Source of the DNA: an uncultured Clostridia bacterium
Lineage (GTDB): Bacteria; Bacillota; Clostridia; TANB77; CAG-508
Length of the DNA: 47,126 nucleotides
Direction: 5' to 3'
Assembly (NCBI GenBank): GCA_934155165.1
Contig: CAKPGS010000003.1
Location: 1-47,126 of the forward strand
Positions 23,879 to 31,973 of this stretch are shown in pieces. Each line of letters opens with the position of its first letter. Positions within the stretch are counted from its first letter, which is position 1. A program made the position numbers and the translations under genes. Under the pieces are notes generated by a model. The model saw only the letters and a list, made by a program, of their open reading frames with translations, did no database searches and was not told where the DNA came from.

Positions 23879-23901
23879 TTTGACTTTGACTTTCTTTGAC
23901 T
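23879..23901 (-). promoter_or_regulatory. CtsR operator
   Basis: On the minus strand AGTCAAA-GAA-AGTCAAA (23885-23901), directly followed by another GTCAAA (to 23879). This matches the heptad direct repeat with 3-base spacing known for CtsR (consensus RGTCAAA-NAN-RGTCAAA). It lies between the promoter and the ctsR start. Confidence 0.9.
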
Positions 23902-23949
23902 TTCATTCTATTTTTATTGGGCAGATTATTTTCTGCCCTACTTTTTTAT

Positions 23950-23978
23950 ATTATAGTTACATAAAGCCTTGTTTTCAA
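23950..23978 (-). promoter_or_regulatory. promoter of the ctsR-mcsA-mcsB-clpC operon
   Basis: TTGAAA (23973-23978) and TATAAT (23950-23955) with 17-base spacing on the minus strand. A small hairpin GGGCAGA/TCTGCCC (23919-23938) lies in the leader between promoter and operator. Confidence 0.85.
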
Positions 23979-24007
23979 CTTTACTTTTTGTTTATATATT
24001 TTTATTT

Positions 24008-24592
24008 TTATGCATTTATTTTCTGTTTGCTCTTTTTTTCTTGTTTTTTCTCATCTTTACTAAATTTATTTAAAATTATTCCAACTGTATGTACTATTTT
24101 TGTTGAATTTCTATTTGCTATTTCTTTTCCTATTGCCTTTCCTCCAACTGTTATTGCTGCAACCAAAGCACTTATTATAAATTGTATATTGAATGTAAGC
24201 TCAAAAGTTTCTGTAATTTTTACAGATATAATAGCACTTATTGCACCACTTAAAACTCCACATATATCTCCAACTACATCTGCACAAAAATTTGCAACTT
24301 TTGCTGCATTTTTTATTAGATGTATAGATGCTTTTGAACCTTTTACTTTTTTTGTTGCTTTTGCATGAAATTCATATTCATTTGCAACTGTAACTGCAAC
24401 ACCAACTATATCGAATATAATACCTAAAAAGATAACTAACACTAAAATGAGTGTAGCTGGTATTAATGGTAAATTATTTAGTGCATTTGTTGAAATAAAT
24501 GAAAATGTTATTGATAAAATAAATGTTGTTATAAAAACTGTTACAAGCCATTTCAGCCCTGAGTTTTCTTTATCTTTATTTGCTTTATCTAT
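24008..24592 (-). CDS. oapA: OLE-associated membrane protein OapA (probable)
   Basis: Membrane protein that binds OLE RNA and holds it at the membrane. The reading frame is open from 24598. N-terminal basic segment (KIDKANKDKENSGLKW), hydrophobic helix 1 (LVTVFITTFILSITFSIFIST), helix 2 running into FLGIIFDIVGVAVTVANEYEFHA, a conserved-looking core LIKNAAKVANFCADVVGDICGVLSG with a DxxxD pair, helix 3 (FIISALVAAITVGG), and a Lys-rich tail. No ATG, GTG or TTG precedes helix 1 in frame. ATA at 24592 has GAAGGGA 10 bases upstream; the next normal start is GTG 24442, which would delete helix 1. Identification rests on memory of the family and on the structured RNA immediately upstream. Confidence 0.72.
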   Translation of the reverse strand: MDKANKDKENSGLKWLVTVFITTFILSITFSFISTNALNNLPLIPATLILVLVIFLGIIFDIVGVAVTVANEYEFHAKATKKVKGSKASIHLIKNAAKVANFCADVVGDICGVLSGAISAIISVKITETFELTFNIQFIISALVAAITVGGKAIGKEIANRNSTKIVHTVGIILNKFSKDEKKQEKKSKQKINA

Positions 24593-24699
24593 TTTTGTTC
24601 AATCCCTTCTAATTTATATTATTTTAGATGGTAAAAAGCTAAGTAAATTTTACGGTTTAGGTCTAGTCGAATTTCTCTATTTTCTACTAAATATTACTA

Positions 24700-25184
24700 T
24701 TTAGCCGTTTCCGTTTAAAGAAAATATTCATAAAATGAACACCAGATCACCACTAAAATCCGTACCTTAATCCTTAGCTTTCCTAGTTCTTAAATGAACT
24801 AACAGCCTAGAAGTTTTCCTTAACATACTTTATTCTATTATTAGTCTTTTTTGCAAAGGCAATTTCATAACTAAAAATTTAAAAATTTGGCCGAACTTTT
24901 AAATTCTCGGTAAATTAATCCCAATACCTTCACTCGAGACAGGCTACACTATGTATTTTGTGTCTTGGCACTCAACATAGGTTATACTTAAGATGCAACT
25001 TAAGCCTCCGCGAAATGAGGGAATCATATATATGCCATTATATACTACCCTAATTCCTTTACTCCCTGCAAACACACAAAACTGGCATTTCGCGCACAAA
25101 CAAGAAACTTCAACGATGTGCCCTTTAGTGGATTTTTAGCCCCACCCTCATAATAGACAGTATGACTAGAATAATGCACCATCG
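24700..25184 (-). ncRNA. ole: OLE RNA (ornate, large, extremophilic RNA), probable
   Basis: A stretch of about 480 bases on the minus strand that is clearly less AT-rich than the neighbouring genes, has no reading frame, and is rich in complementary segments. Starting near 25184 it reads through GGTGGGGCTAAAAATCC. CCACTAAA (25124-25131) can pair with TTTAGTGG (24750-24757), closing a 380-base domain. Local hairpins include AGTTC-ATTTAA-GAACT, ACTTAAG/CTTAAGT and CTAAATA-GTAA-TATTTAG. A strong promoter precedes it and a membrane protein resembling OapA follows, the known ole-oapA order. tmRNA (no tRNA-like end) and RNase P (no conserved core) were excluded. Family assignment needs a covariance search. 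Confidence 0.7.
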
Positions 25185-25190
25185 TTTAAT

Positions 25191-25219
25191 ATTATATCAG
25201 TTTTGGAAAAAATATTCAA
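25191..25219 (-). promoter_or_regulatory. promoter of the OLE-like RNA
   Basis: TTGAAT (25214-25219) and TATAAT (25191-25196) with 17-base spacing on the minus strand, preceded by TGA at the extended -10 position. The start is expected near 25184. Confidence 0.8.
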
Positions 25220-25272
25220 ATTTGTATTTTATTTTAAATTCTGGAAATAATTTAGAAAATGGAGGTTTATTT

Positions 25273-25977
25273 ATGGATATTTTAAAAATTATTATTTTAT
25301 CTTCAAGTTCTTTATTTGTTCTTTTTATTTTAGCTAAAATTATGGGTAATAAAGAAATTTCTCAATTAAGCACCTTTGATTATATAATAGGAATAACTAT
25401 TGGTTCTATTGCGGCCGAAATGTCTACTGCTCTTGAAAGTGATTTTATGCAACCTTTAGTTGCTATGATTGTATATGCTTTAATTACAGTTCTTATATCT
25501 TTTATTAATTCAAAATCTTTAAAAATTCGTAGGGTTATAACTGGTACTTCTCTAGTTTTATATGATAATGGAAATTTATTTAAGAATAATTTTAAAAAAT
25601 CTAAATTAGATTTAACAGAATTTTTAATGCTATGTAGAACTGCCGGATACTTTAATTTAAGTGAATTACAAACTGTACTTATAGAACCTAATGGAAAGTT
25701 GAGCTTTTTACCTAAGTCTAATAGTAAACCTGCTACACCTAAAGACTTGAACCTAGATTTGCCAAATGAAAAAGTTTTAGTTGATGTTATTTTAGATGGA
25801 AAATTATTAAGAGAAAATTTATTTCAAACTGGAAATGATGAAATTTGGCTACAAAAAGAACTCGCCTCTCAAGGCTACAACGACATAAATAATATTTTTC
25901 TAGCTACAATAGATTCTAATAATAATTTGAGTGTTTATAAAAAGATTTTTAAAAATACAAAAGATGTTTTTGAATAG
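25273..25977 (+). CDS. YetF-like DUF421 membrane protein
   Basis: I chose ATG 25273, which follows ATGGAGG; an upstream in-frame start at 25162 overlaps the RNA gene and its promoter. Three N-terminal membrane segments (about 5-85, with FILAKIMGNKEISQLSTFDYIIGITIGSIAAEMST, the YetF_TM signature), then a soluble DUF421 domain (FLMLCRTAGYFNLSELQTVLIEPNGKLSFLPK, and VDVILDGKLLRENL). 234 residues is normal. Bacillus relatives are spore-associated membrane proteins, but the function here is unknown. It is divergent from the OLE-like RNA, sharing its promoter region. Confidence 0.88.
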   Translation: MDILKIIILSSSSLFVLFILAKIMGNKEISQLSTFDYIIGITIGSIAAEMSTALESDFMQPLVAMIVYALITVLISFINSKSLKIRRVITGTSLVLYDNGNLFKNNFKKSKLDLTEFLMLCRTAGYFNLSELQTVLIEPNGKLSFLPKSNSKPATPKDLNLDLPNEKVLVDVILDGKLLRENLFQTGNDEIWLQKELASQGYNDINNIFLATIDSNNNLSVYKKIFKNTKDVFE

Positions 25978-26028
25978 AAATTTATTTGACAAATATCAAT
26001 TATATAGATATAATAAATAGGTGAAAAA

Positions 26029-26094
26029 TGGCTTCACCATGCGGGTCGTCGAGGACGCCGACCCCTACATCAAAAACAAAAATTTTCTATAATA
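26029..26094 (+). repeat. GC-rich hairpin repeat with double hairpin and TTTCTATAATA tail
   Basis: ATGGC-TTC-ACCAT hairpin, then GGGTCG/CGACCC hairpin (26043-26064), then CTACATCAAAAACAAAAATTTT and CTATAATA. Same subfamily as 18811-18876. Confidence 0.8.
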
Positions 26095-26128
26095 AAATGA
26101 AAAAAAGTGGTTGCCAAGTTATGGTTAA

Positions 26129-26170
26129 ACAACACATTGCTCGGGAAAGCTAGATGTGTTGTATTTTTAT
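26129..26170 (+). terminator. intrinsic terminator downstream of yetF-like gene
   Basis: ACAACACAT and ATGTGTTGT arms around a 16-base loop, followed by ATTTTTATTT. It is placed after the GC-rich repeat. Confidence 0.6.
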
Positions 26171-26199
26171 TTGACAAATTTGTAGTTCTGTATTATAAA
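26170..26199 (+). promoter_or_regulatory. promoter before the DUF3006-like gene
   Basis: TTGACA (about 26170-26175), 17 bases, TATAAA (about 26193-26198). About 30 bases before the GTG start at 26231. Confidence 0.75.
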
Positions 26200-26230
26200 T
26201 TGTTTTAAATTAAATAAAGGAGGTGATTTT

Positions 26231-26611
26231 GTGGATTTACGTGAAATTTCATCTTCTGTTTCAAATTCTTTGGGTGATAGAATTTGTTCTGTTATGCAAA
26301 GTGATTTTTTACAGTCTTTAGAAAATTTTTTATCTAATGGCGGGAAGGATATTAAAATGATAGAAACTGCAACTGTTGATAGAATTGAAAATGATTTTGC
26401 TGTTTGTGAGCTTTCAGATAAAAGCTTTTTAAACATTCCTTTATCTAAATTTAATTTTGATATTTCTGAAAGCGATATTGTTAAATTAAATTTAACTTAT
26501 GAAAATGGCAAAGTTTCAGAAGTTTCTGTTATTTCAAAAGATGATAATGAAAAACAAATAAGACAGAAATTAATTCAAGATAAATTTCAAAATCTTAGAA
26601 AAAAATCTTAA
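26231..26611 (+). CDS. DUF3006-like small protein
   Basis: 126 residues starting at GTG, eight bases after AAGGAGG. The C-terminal 80 residues (TATVDRIENDFAVCELSDKSFLNIPLSKF...ESDIVKLNLTYENGKVSEVSV) match the DUF3006 pattern (VDRIExxxAVVEL...IPxxxLP...GDVL), and the last 20 residues are a basic helix. The N-terminal 40 residues (REISSSVSNSLGDRICSVMQSDFLQSLENFL) are extra for this family. DUF3006 genes are commonly next to ComEC-like metallo-beta-lactamase proteins. Here such a gene is directly convergent, so the pairing is kept although the orientation is not. Confidence 0.75.
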   Translation: MDLREISSSVSNSLGDRICSVMQSDFLQSLENFLSNGGKDIKMIETATVDRIENDFAVCELSDKSFLNIPLSKFNFDISESDIVKLNLTYENGKVSEVSVISKDDNEKQIRQKLIQDKFQNLRKKS

Positions 26612-26629
26612 ATATTTCTGCCTTTTATT

Positions 26630-27598
26630 TTAATTTCCATTTGTTTTTGTTTCAAAATGTTCAATTTTTAAATCTTTTCCATCAGTTGTAATTAATATTG
26701 TTCCTTCTTCATCGGTTCTATGAATTTCACAACCTGCATCTTGTAGTCTTTTTAAGGTTTGCTTTGTTGGATGTCCATAATCGTTATTTTTTCCTACAGA
26801 TATAATTGCATATTTGGGTTTTACTTTATTCAATAAAGTTTGTGATGTACTTGTTGATGAACCATGGTGCCCCACTTTTAATACTGTTGTTTCTTTAACT
26901 TTTAACTTACTTTCTACAACTTCTTCTGCATCTCCGGTAAATAAAAAGCTTTTTTCTCCAAAAACTACTCTAATTACAATTGAACAATTATTTAAATTAA
27001 CATTATCATTTTTTACCGAAAGCACTTCTGCCTCTGCAGTTCCAACATTGAATTTATCACCTATTTTTGGAACCGTAATTTGTAAGTTTTTATTTGCAAT
27101 AGCATTTAAAACATCTTCATAAGTTTTGGTATTTGTAGTTGTTTCTGGCATATATACTTCCCCAATTTCGAAACTATTTATTACATTATCTAATCCGCCT
27201 ATATGGTCTTCGTGAGGATGAGTTCCTACAACATAATCTAATTTACTAATTCCTAAAGATTTTATATAATTAACAACCAATTCGCCATCTTCGTTATTTC
27301 CTGCATCTATAAGCATTGAACTTTTATTATTTACTAATAATATACAATCTGCTTGGCCTACATCTATAAAATAAACTTTTAGTTTTCCATCTGCTTCTAA
27401 TGTTTTAACTTCTTCTTTAGGTTTAAAATTTTCTGCAAATTTTTCTGTTGCTTCCTTTGCGTTAGTTTCTACATTCGCAATATATTCATCATAACTCACA
27501 TAGTCTTTTCCTAAATAAAGAGCACTAACTATAGCAATTATGGCAACTACAAAACCTAGAATTTTATTTGTTTTTTTATTCTTTTTCTTTCCACCCAT
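26630..27598 (-). CDS. ComEC/Rec2-like metallo-beta-lactamase fold protein, membrane-anchored
   Basis: Resembles the C-terminal hydrolase domain of ComEC as a stand-alone extracellular enzyme, possibly a nuclease or phosphodiesterase. Basic N-terminus and one membrane anchor (about 13-31), linker, then VYFIDVGQADCILL, LIDAGNNEDG, THPHEDHIGG (metal ligands HxHxDH), FLFTGDAEE, KVGHHGSSTSTS, and ISVGKNNDYGHPTKQTLKRL. 322 residues. It lacks the ComEC permease domain, so a role in DNA uptake is not implied. The start ATG follows GGTGATAAA. Confidence 0.92.
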   Translation of the reverse strand: MGGKKKNKKTNKILGFVVAIIAIVSALYLGKDYVSYDEYIANVETNAKEATEKFAENFKPKEEVKTLEADGKLKVYFIDVGQADCILLVNNKSSMLIDAGNNEDGELVVNYIKSLGISKLDYVVGTHPHEDHIGGLDNVINSFEIGEVYMPETTTNTKTYEDVLNAIANKNLQITVPKIGDKFNVGTAEAEVLSVKNDNVNLNNCSIVIRVVFGEKSFLFTGDAEEVVESKLKVKETTVLKVGHHGSSTSTSQTLLNKVKPKYAIISVGKNNDYGHPTKQTLKRLQDAGCEIHRTDEEGTILITTDGKDLKIEHFETKTNGN

Positions 27599-27672
27599 TT
27601 TATCACCAAAAAAATTATAACATAAAAAATAAAAAAATGTATTATTATTTTGACTTTATTATATAATAAATA

Positions 27673-27701
27673 TTGACTATTTTTTCTTTTTACAATATAC
27701 T
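27673..27701 (+). promoter_or_regulatory. promoter of the toxin-antitoxin pair
   Basis: TTGACT (27673-27678), 17 bases, TATACT (27696-27701). About 33 bases upstream of the antitoxin ATG. Confidence 0.75.
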
Positions 27702-27734
27702 CTATAAAATAATTATTTAAAGGAGTTACCTATT

Positions 27735-27911
27735 ATGTGCATAAAAGGATACAGTAAAAAAAGATTTATATATTCTGAAGACCTTAAAGCTTTAAAGAAA
27801 GATATTCTTAAACATATAAAAATTGGATTACAACAAATTGAAAATAAAGAATATATGACTTTTGAAGAATTTAAAAACAGAATGGAGGCGCATTTTGAAC
27901 AATTTAACTAA
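27735..27911 (+). CDS. putative antitoxin of a ParE/RelE-type module
   Basis: 58 residues: MCIKGYSKKRFIYSEDLKALKK, then a helical region and EYMTFEEFKNRMEAHFEQFN. The size, charge and position directly before a RelE/ParE-type toxin fit a type II antitoxin; no DNA-binding motif can be named with certainty. The last residues are reminiscent of antitoxin C-termini that wrap the toxin. AAAGGAG lies nine bases upstream of the ATG. The stop overlaps the toxin start by 17 bases. Confidence 0.7.
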   Translation: MCIKGYSKKRFIYSEDLKALKKDILKHIKIGLQQIENKEYMTFEEFKNRMEAHFEQFN

Positions 27912-28212
27912 ATATAAAATTATTATTCTACAACAATTTTATTCAGAAATATTGAGTATTTTGGACTATTCAATTTTAAAATTACAAAACTATAATTTCT
28001 ATCATAAATTACAAAAACAAATTTATAATTCTATTTCGGCTCTTGAATTTTTTCCAGAAAGATATCCAATTATATTTATATATAATAATAGTAATTTTAG
28101 AAAACTAGTTATAAATAATTATATTATCATTTACAAAGTTGGTTCACTAAATTTTAATGTATTCATATTACATATTTTTCATTACAATCAGAATTATTTT
28201 TCTTATTTATAA
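27895..28212 (+). CDS. ParE/RelE superfamily toxin
   Basis: 105 residues from TTG 27895, which follows ATGGAGGCGCA in the antitoxin coding sequence; an upstream start at 27862 is out of reach of a binding site. The pattern YKIIILQQFYSEILSILDYS...KLQKQIYNSISALEFFPERYPII...FRKLVINNYIIIYKV...VFILHIFHYNQNY is that of the ParE/RelE fold (helical hairpin, SLxxFPER, then three strands). ParE members inhibit gyrase and RelE members cut mRNA; which applies is not visible. Confidence 0.85.
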   Translation: MNNLTKYKIIILQQFYSEILSILDYSILKLQNYNFYHKLQKQIYNSISALEFFPERYPIIFIYNNSNFRKLVINNYIIIYKVGSLNFNVFILHIFHYNQNYFSYL

Positions 28213-28273
28213 ATCCATTGACTAAATAATTTATTTAATATACAATTTTTCATATAATATTTTGGAGGTTAGT

Positions 28274-29479
28274 ATGGAAAAGAAATTTATTAATGTTTCT
28301 GCAAATGAAAACAATCCTTTATGGAATAAAATTATTATGCGTGAAACTCCTTTATATAAAAGAGATAATGATTTACGTACAGATTTTGAGAGAGATTACA
28401 CTCGTGTTATTTATACAAATGCTTACCGTAGAATGAAACACAAAACTCAAGTTTTTTTCTCTCCTACAAATGACCATGTTTGCACAAGAATTGAACATGT
28501 AAATAATGTTGAATCTATTAGCTACACTATTGCCAATGCTTTAGGTTTAAATACTTCACTTACAAAAGCAATTGCAACTGCACACGATATTGGACATAGT
28601 CCTTTTGGTCATAGAGGTGAAAAAATTCTTTCAAACATTTCTCAAAAAGAAATTGGCGAAACTTTTTGGCATGAAAAAAATGGTTTAGAAGTTGTAGATA
28701 ATCTTGAGCTTTTAGAAGATAACAATGGTTTTAAGAAAAACTTAGATTTAACCTATGGTGTTAGAGATGGTATTATTTCTCACTGTGGAGAAGTTAATGA
28801 AAAATTTTTAAAACCTCGTGAAGAATTTATAGACTTACAAACTTACATAACACCTAACCAGTATTCTCCATTTACTTGGGAAGGCTGTGTGGTAAAAATA
28901 TCAGACAAAATTTCATATATAAGCAGAGATATTGAAGATGCAATTCTACTTGGTCTTTTAGATGATAGTTTAGAAGATTTGCACGAAATATTAAAATTCG
29001 AAAAGAAGGCAATTATAAATAATTCCGTTATTATTAATAAATTAATTTTCGATTTATGCACAAATTCAAATCCGGAGGATGGTCTAATATTTTCAGATGA
29101 GAGCTTACAATTATTAGATAATATTAAAGCATTTAATTATAAAAATATCTATTATTCAGATAAGGTTTTAGCTTCTGAAAAATATTTTGAATTAGTGTTG
29201 ACTCAAATATTTGAAATATTAAAATCTGCCTATGATAAAGAAAACACTTTAGAAAACTTAAATAAAATGAAAAAAAGTTATAATTCAGTTGTAACACCTT
29301 TTATAAAATGGATAAATTATTACTGGAATTTAACAGATAGAGAAAATACAAATTTGCAAAATAAAGTTTTGTTTGATATAAATAATAAAAAAGATTATTT
29401 AAAATCTATAATTTATTATATTTCTGGTATGACTGATAATTATGCTATTGAATGTTATAATAATATAATTGGGTTCTAA
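28274..29479 (+). CDS. dGTPase-like HD-domain triphosphohydrolase
   Basis: Deoxyguanosinetriphosphate triphosphohydrolase-like protein: nucleotide pool control or innate defence. I chose ATG 28274, after TTGGAGG. The start region DLRTDFERDYTRVIYTNAYRRMKHKTQVF, TRIEHVNNVESIS (HD histidine), ATAHDIGHSPFGHRGEK (HD pair) and EGCVVKISDKISYISRDIEDAI (distal Asp) are all typical. 401 residues is within the family range. It is a single gene followed by non-coding sequence. Confidence 0.9.
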   Translation: MEKKFINVSANENNPLWNKIIMRETPLYKRDNDLRTDFERDYTRVIYTNAYRRMKHKTQVFFSPTNDHVCTRIEHVNNVESISYTIANALGLNTSLTKAIATAHDIGHSPFGHRGEKILSNISQKEIGETFWHEKNGLEVVDNLELLEDNNGFKKNLDLTYGVRDGIISHCGEVNEKFLKPREEFIDLQTYITPNQYSPFTWEGCVVKISDKISYISRDIEDAILLGLLDDSLEDLHEILKFEKKAIINNSVIINKLIFDLCTNSNPEDGLIFSDESLQLLDNIKAFNYKNIYYSDKVLASEKYFELVLTQIFEILKSAYDKENTLENLNKMKKSYNSVVTPFIKWINYYWNLTDRENTNLQNKVLFDINNKKDYLKSIIYYISGMTDNYAIECYNNIIGF

Positions 29480-29722
29480 TAAAAAATTTTTATCATTTTT
29501 TATTAGATATATATTTTTTCAAAAGGTCAGGGGTTTTACCCCTACCTTTTAATCCTACCCCACTTAAGAACCCTTGGTTCTTAAGAATCTCCAAAGGATT
29601 GGTCTATAAATTTTATTATTTATTCTTGCTCGTTCCTCCCCAATGGCATTGTAACAGGCTTTGCCTTAACAATGCTCATTGGTCACCCACAAACAAATCG
29701 CAAATTTGTGTTTAGCATAAAT
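29480..29722. other. gene-free interval with three hairpins
   Basis: Holds AAAGGT-AGGGG-TTTT-CCCCT-ACCTTT (29521-29550), CTTAAGAACC/GGTTCTTAAG (29562-29585), and a longer palindrome of CCAATGGCATTGTAACAGGC with GCCTTAACAATGC-CATTGG (29641-29688). They separate two convergent genes. The first two could act as terminators, but neither has a clean T-run. No reading frame of interest was found. Confidence 0.6.
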
Positions 29723-30310
29723 TTACTTTATAATAATTCCTAATAGTTTTGATAATTGTATTGCTTGTATGTCGTTTACTATTAGTCCTTTTAAGTCTTG
29801 TATTTTTATTAAAATACCTTCTATATTACTTGTTGATAAGTCTATATTTTTTAGTGGTGTTTCCACAAATTGTGCTCTTATTAAACTTGTTTCTTTATAT
29901 GTTACTTCTTTTAATTTTACTTCATTAAAACTACTACTGTTTAACCCACAAATTTTGAACTCTGTATCTCGTATGTTTGACATATTAAAGTTTGCATAGT
30001 TCATATTACATTCTTCAAATTTCACATTATTTATTAAAGCATCCGAAAAATTACAACCTGTTAATTTGCAATTATTAAACTTAGCTTTTTTAAAATTACA
30101 TACTTCAAAATTTGTATTTGATAAATCACAATTAATAAACTCGCAATTAAAAAAAGTTACCGCTTCCAGTTTTCCGGATATTTTACAATTATTAAAAATG
30201 CATCTACTAAATTCAATATTATCTTCATTAAGTTCTGCAATTTCATCTTTGTATTCTTTATTTGAAATGCTCTCTTCATTTTGAATAGCAATTTTTATAT
30301 CATCTTCCAA
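29723..30310 (-). CDS. pentapeptide-repeat protein
   Basis: Right-handed beta-helix of A(D/N)LXX-type repeats from about residue 35 to 155 (FSRCIFNNCKISGKLEAVTFFNCEFINCDLSNTNFEVCNFKKAKFNNCKLTGCNFSDALINNVKF). Many repeats have Cys or Asn at the turn. I chose TTG 30310, which has AGGAG upstream; an ATG at 30346 lies within the preceding gene. 195 residues. Some pentapeptide proteins mimic DNA and protect gyrase from quinolones, but this one is soluble and not especially acidic, so its function is open. Confidence 0.85.
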   Translation of the reverse strand: MEDDIKIAIQNEESISNKEYKDEIAELNEDNIEFSRCIFNNCKISGKLEAVTFFNCEFINCDLSNTNFEVCNFKKAKFNNCKLTGCNFSDALINNVKFEECNMNYANFNMSNIRDTEFKICGLNSSSFNEVKLKEVTYKETSLIRAQFVETPLKNIDLSTSNIEGILIKIQDLKGLIVNDIQAIQLSKLLGIIIK

Positions 30311-30327
30311 AATTAATTTTACTCCTA

Positions 30328-31050
30328 TTAAAATAATTTTACACATGCATGTATTTTTTCTTCATTTTCATCTTTTATAACAATAATATTTTTACCATCC
30401 TTTTTGCCATACAAACATTTAACATTTTCGCCATACTTAATTTCTTTTTTATATACAATTTCAAAATTATTAAACTCCTCTGAATTATATATTTCTTCTG
30501 GCAAGGCTTCATATGCAATGTTTATATAATTTATATTATGAACATGTTTATTTACATCTATTACACTTCTTTTTATACTATATTCTCCACTATGTTCATA
30601 ATTTTCTGGTTCTTCTATTTTATATGCAGGTTCTTCTTTGAAGCACTGCTTATCTTCTTTTTCATACTTGTCTGCAATTTCATCTGTTATTGTTATCATT
30701 CTGCCTTTATCAATATCTATTAATACCCATTTTGAAGTTGCTTTTGCTATTAACTCTCTTTCCTCATTATAAATCTCAAAATCTCTATATGCATAAATTC
30801 TTTTTACACCCCTAGACCATGTAACTATTTCTAGCTTTTCTCCATATTTTGGTCTTTGAATAATTTCTACTTTCCATCCTAAAAGTATCCAAGATAAATG
30901 TGTTTGTTCTATGTTTCCAACACCATATCCTGCTATATCTGAATGAAATCCTGCTACATCTTCTAACATTCCTAATATTGCTTTATTGGTAGCTTTATTA
31001 GAAATACCTATATCTTTTAGTCCTACTCTAACGCTGTTTTTTACAAACAT
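30328..31050 (-). CDS. acyl-ACP thioesterase (FatA/FatB family)
   Basis: Releases fatty acids from acyl carrier protein. Double hot-dog fold: first domain with MLEDVAGFHSDIAGYGVGNIEQTHLSWILLGWKVEIIQRPKYGEKLEIVTWSRG and FEIYNEERELIAKATSKWVLIDIDKGR; second domain with RSVIDVNKHVHNINYINIAYEALPEE, where the N-x-H-x-N segment holds active-site residues. 240 residues is normal for bacterial members. The gene starts after GAGGTG, and the pentapeptide gene begins within its end, so they form an operon. Confidence 0.9.
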   Translation of the reverse strand: MFVKNSVRVGLKDIGISNKATNKAILGMLEDVAGFHSDIAGYGVGNIEQTHLSWILLGWKVEIIQRPKYGEKLEIVTWSRGVKRIYAYRDFEIYNEERELIAKATSKWVLIDIDKGRMITITDEIADKYEKEDKQCFKEEPAYKIEEPENYEHSGEYSIKRSVIDVNKHVHNINYINIAYEALPEEIYNSEEFNNFEIVYKKEIKYGENVKCLYGKKDGKNIIVIKDENEEKIHACVKLF

Positions 31051-31076
31051 TTTTGTTCACCTCTATATTTTCTAAA

Positions 31077-31895
31077 TTACTCATTTTCATCTTTCTTTCC
31101 TAATTTTTTTAAATTTTCCTTGGTTTCTTCAATGCTATCTTTTATATTATTTTTTGTATCTTCTATATTTTCTTTTATTTCTCTAGTTGTATTTTCTACT
31201 CCTTTTTTTATTTCTTTTGTTTTCTGTTTAATTTTTACTTTTATAAATCTAATTGCTGGGTATGCATCTACCAATCTTCTATTAAGAGCTGAAGATTTAC
31301 CAAGAATAATCTCTTTAACCTTTTTAGTTATTTCTTCTGTGTTGTCTTCTCTGTTTTCATTATTTACAGCCTTTGTTGTTTTTCTAATGTTCAATACAAC
31401 AGTTAATGAAATAATATTATCTATTACGTATATTCCTAGTATAACTCCAGATACAATATGTAAATATAATGTTGAAATTTTTCCATACAAACCTAAAAAG
31501 AATGGGTTTAACACATACATAATTAGGCAACCTAAAATTCCAAATGGAATAATTGTATTTAAGCATACTCTACCATTTATATTGTATTTTCTTTGACTAT
31601 AATCCCACCATCTCGCATTAAATAGCTTTTCCATAAAATAGCTTGTTAAATACTCTAATACACCACATACTAAAATTGCCATAAAAAATAGAACTACTGG
31701 ATTAGCTGTAAAATACTGTAATAGCAGAGTAATTAAAATTCCTCCAAATCCATAAATTGAGCAACAAGGTCCAATTAGAAAACCTCTATTAACAAATCTT
31801 TTTAATTCAATAAGTTTTCCTACAACTTCCATTGTCCAACCTATTACGCTATATGTAATAAATAATAAAAAATATAATTCTATAGTTTGTACCAT
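31077..31895 (-). CDS. CmpB-family integral membrane protein (putative ABC transporter type IV)
   Basis: Six predicted membrane segments in the first 175 residues (ELYFLLFITYSVIGWTMEVV, RGFLIGPCCSIYGFGGILITLLLQYF, VVLFFMAILVCGVLEYLTSYFMEKLFNARWWDYS, GRVCLNTIIPFGILGCLIMYVLNPF, HIVSGVILGIYVIDNIISLTVVL). GWTMEV, NRGFLxGPxxxIYGxGG and RxWDYS are the family signature. The C-terminal 70 residues form a Lys/Glu coiled coil with repeated EIKENIEDTKNNIKDSIEETKENL. Despite the family name no transport function is established. Confidence 0.82.
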   Translation of the reverse strand: MVQTIELYFLLFITYSVIGWTMEVVGKLIELKRFVNRGFLIGPCCSIYGFGGILITLLLQYFTANPVVLFFMAILVCGVLEYLTSYFMEKLFNARWWDYSQRKYNINGRVCLNTIIPFGILGCLIMYVLNPFFLGLYGKISTLYLHIVSGVILGIYVIDNIISLTVVLNIRKTTKAVNNENREDNTEEITKKVKEIILGKSSALNRRLVDAYPAIRFIKVKIKQKTKEIKKGVENTTREIKENIEDTKNNIKDSIEETKENLKKLGKKDENE

Positions 31896-31973
31896 TGGCT
31901 TTCTCCTTTTTAATTTTTCACTATTTTATATTAATATATCTATTTTTACAATAGATATTAAATATTTTTATGT

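Noticed and set aside
24700..25184. tmRNA or RNase P RNA as the identity of the structured region
   Set aside because: No tRNA-like ends with CCA and no tag reading frame for tmRNA; the conserved RNase P core could not be found. The following membrane protein fits OLE better.
25162..25272. Longer start for the YetF-like protein
   Set aside because: The added 37 residues overlap the RNA promoter and first bases, and are not hydrophobic; ATG 25273 has a clear SD.
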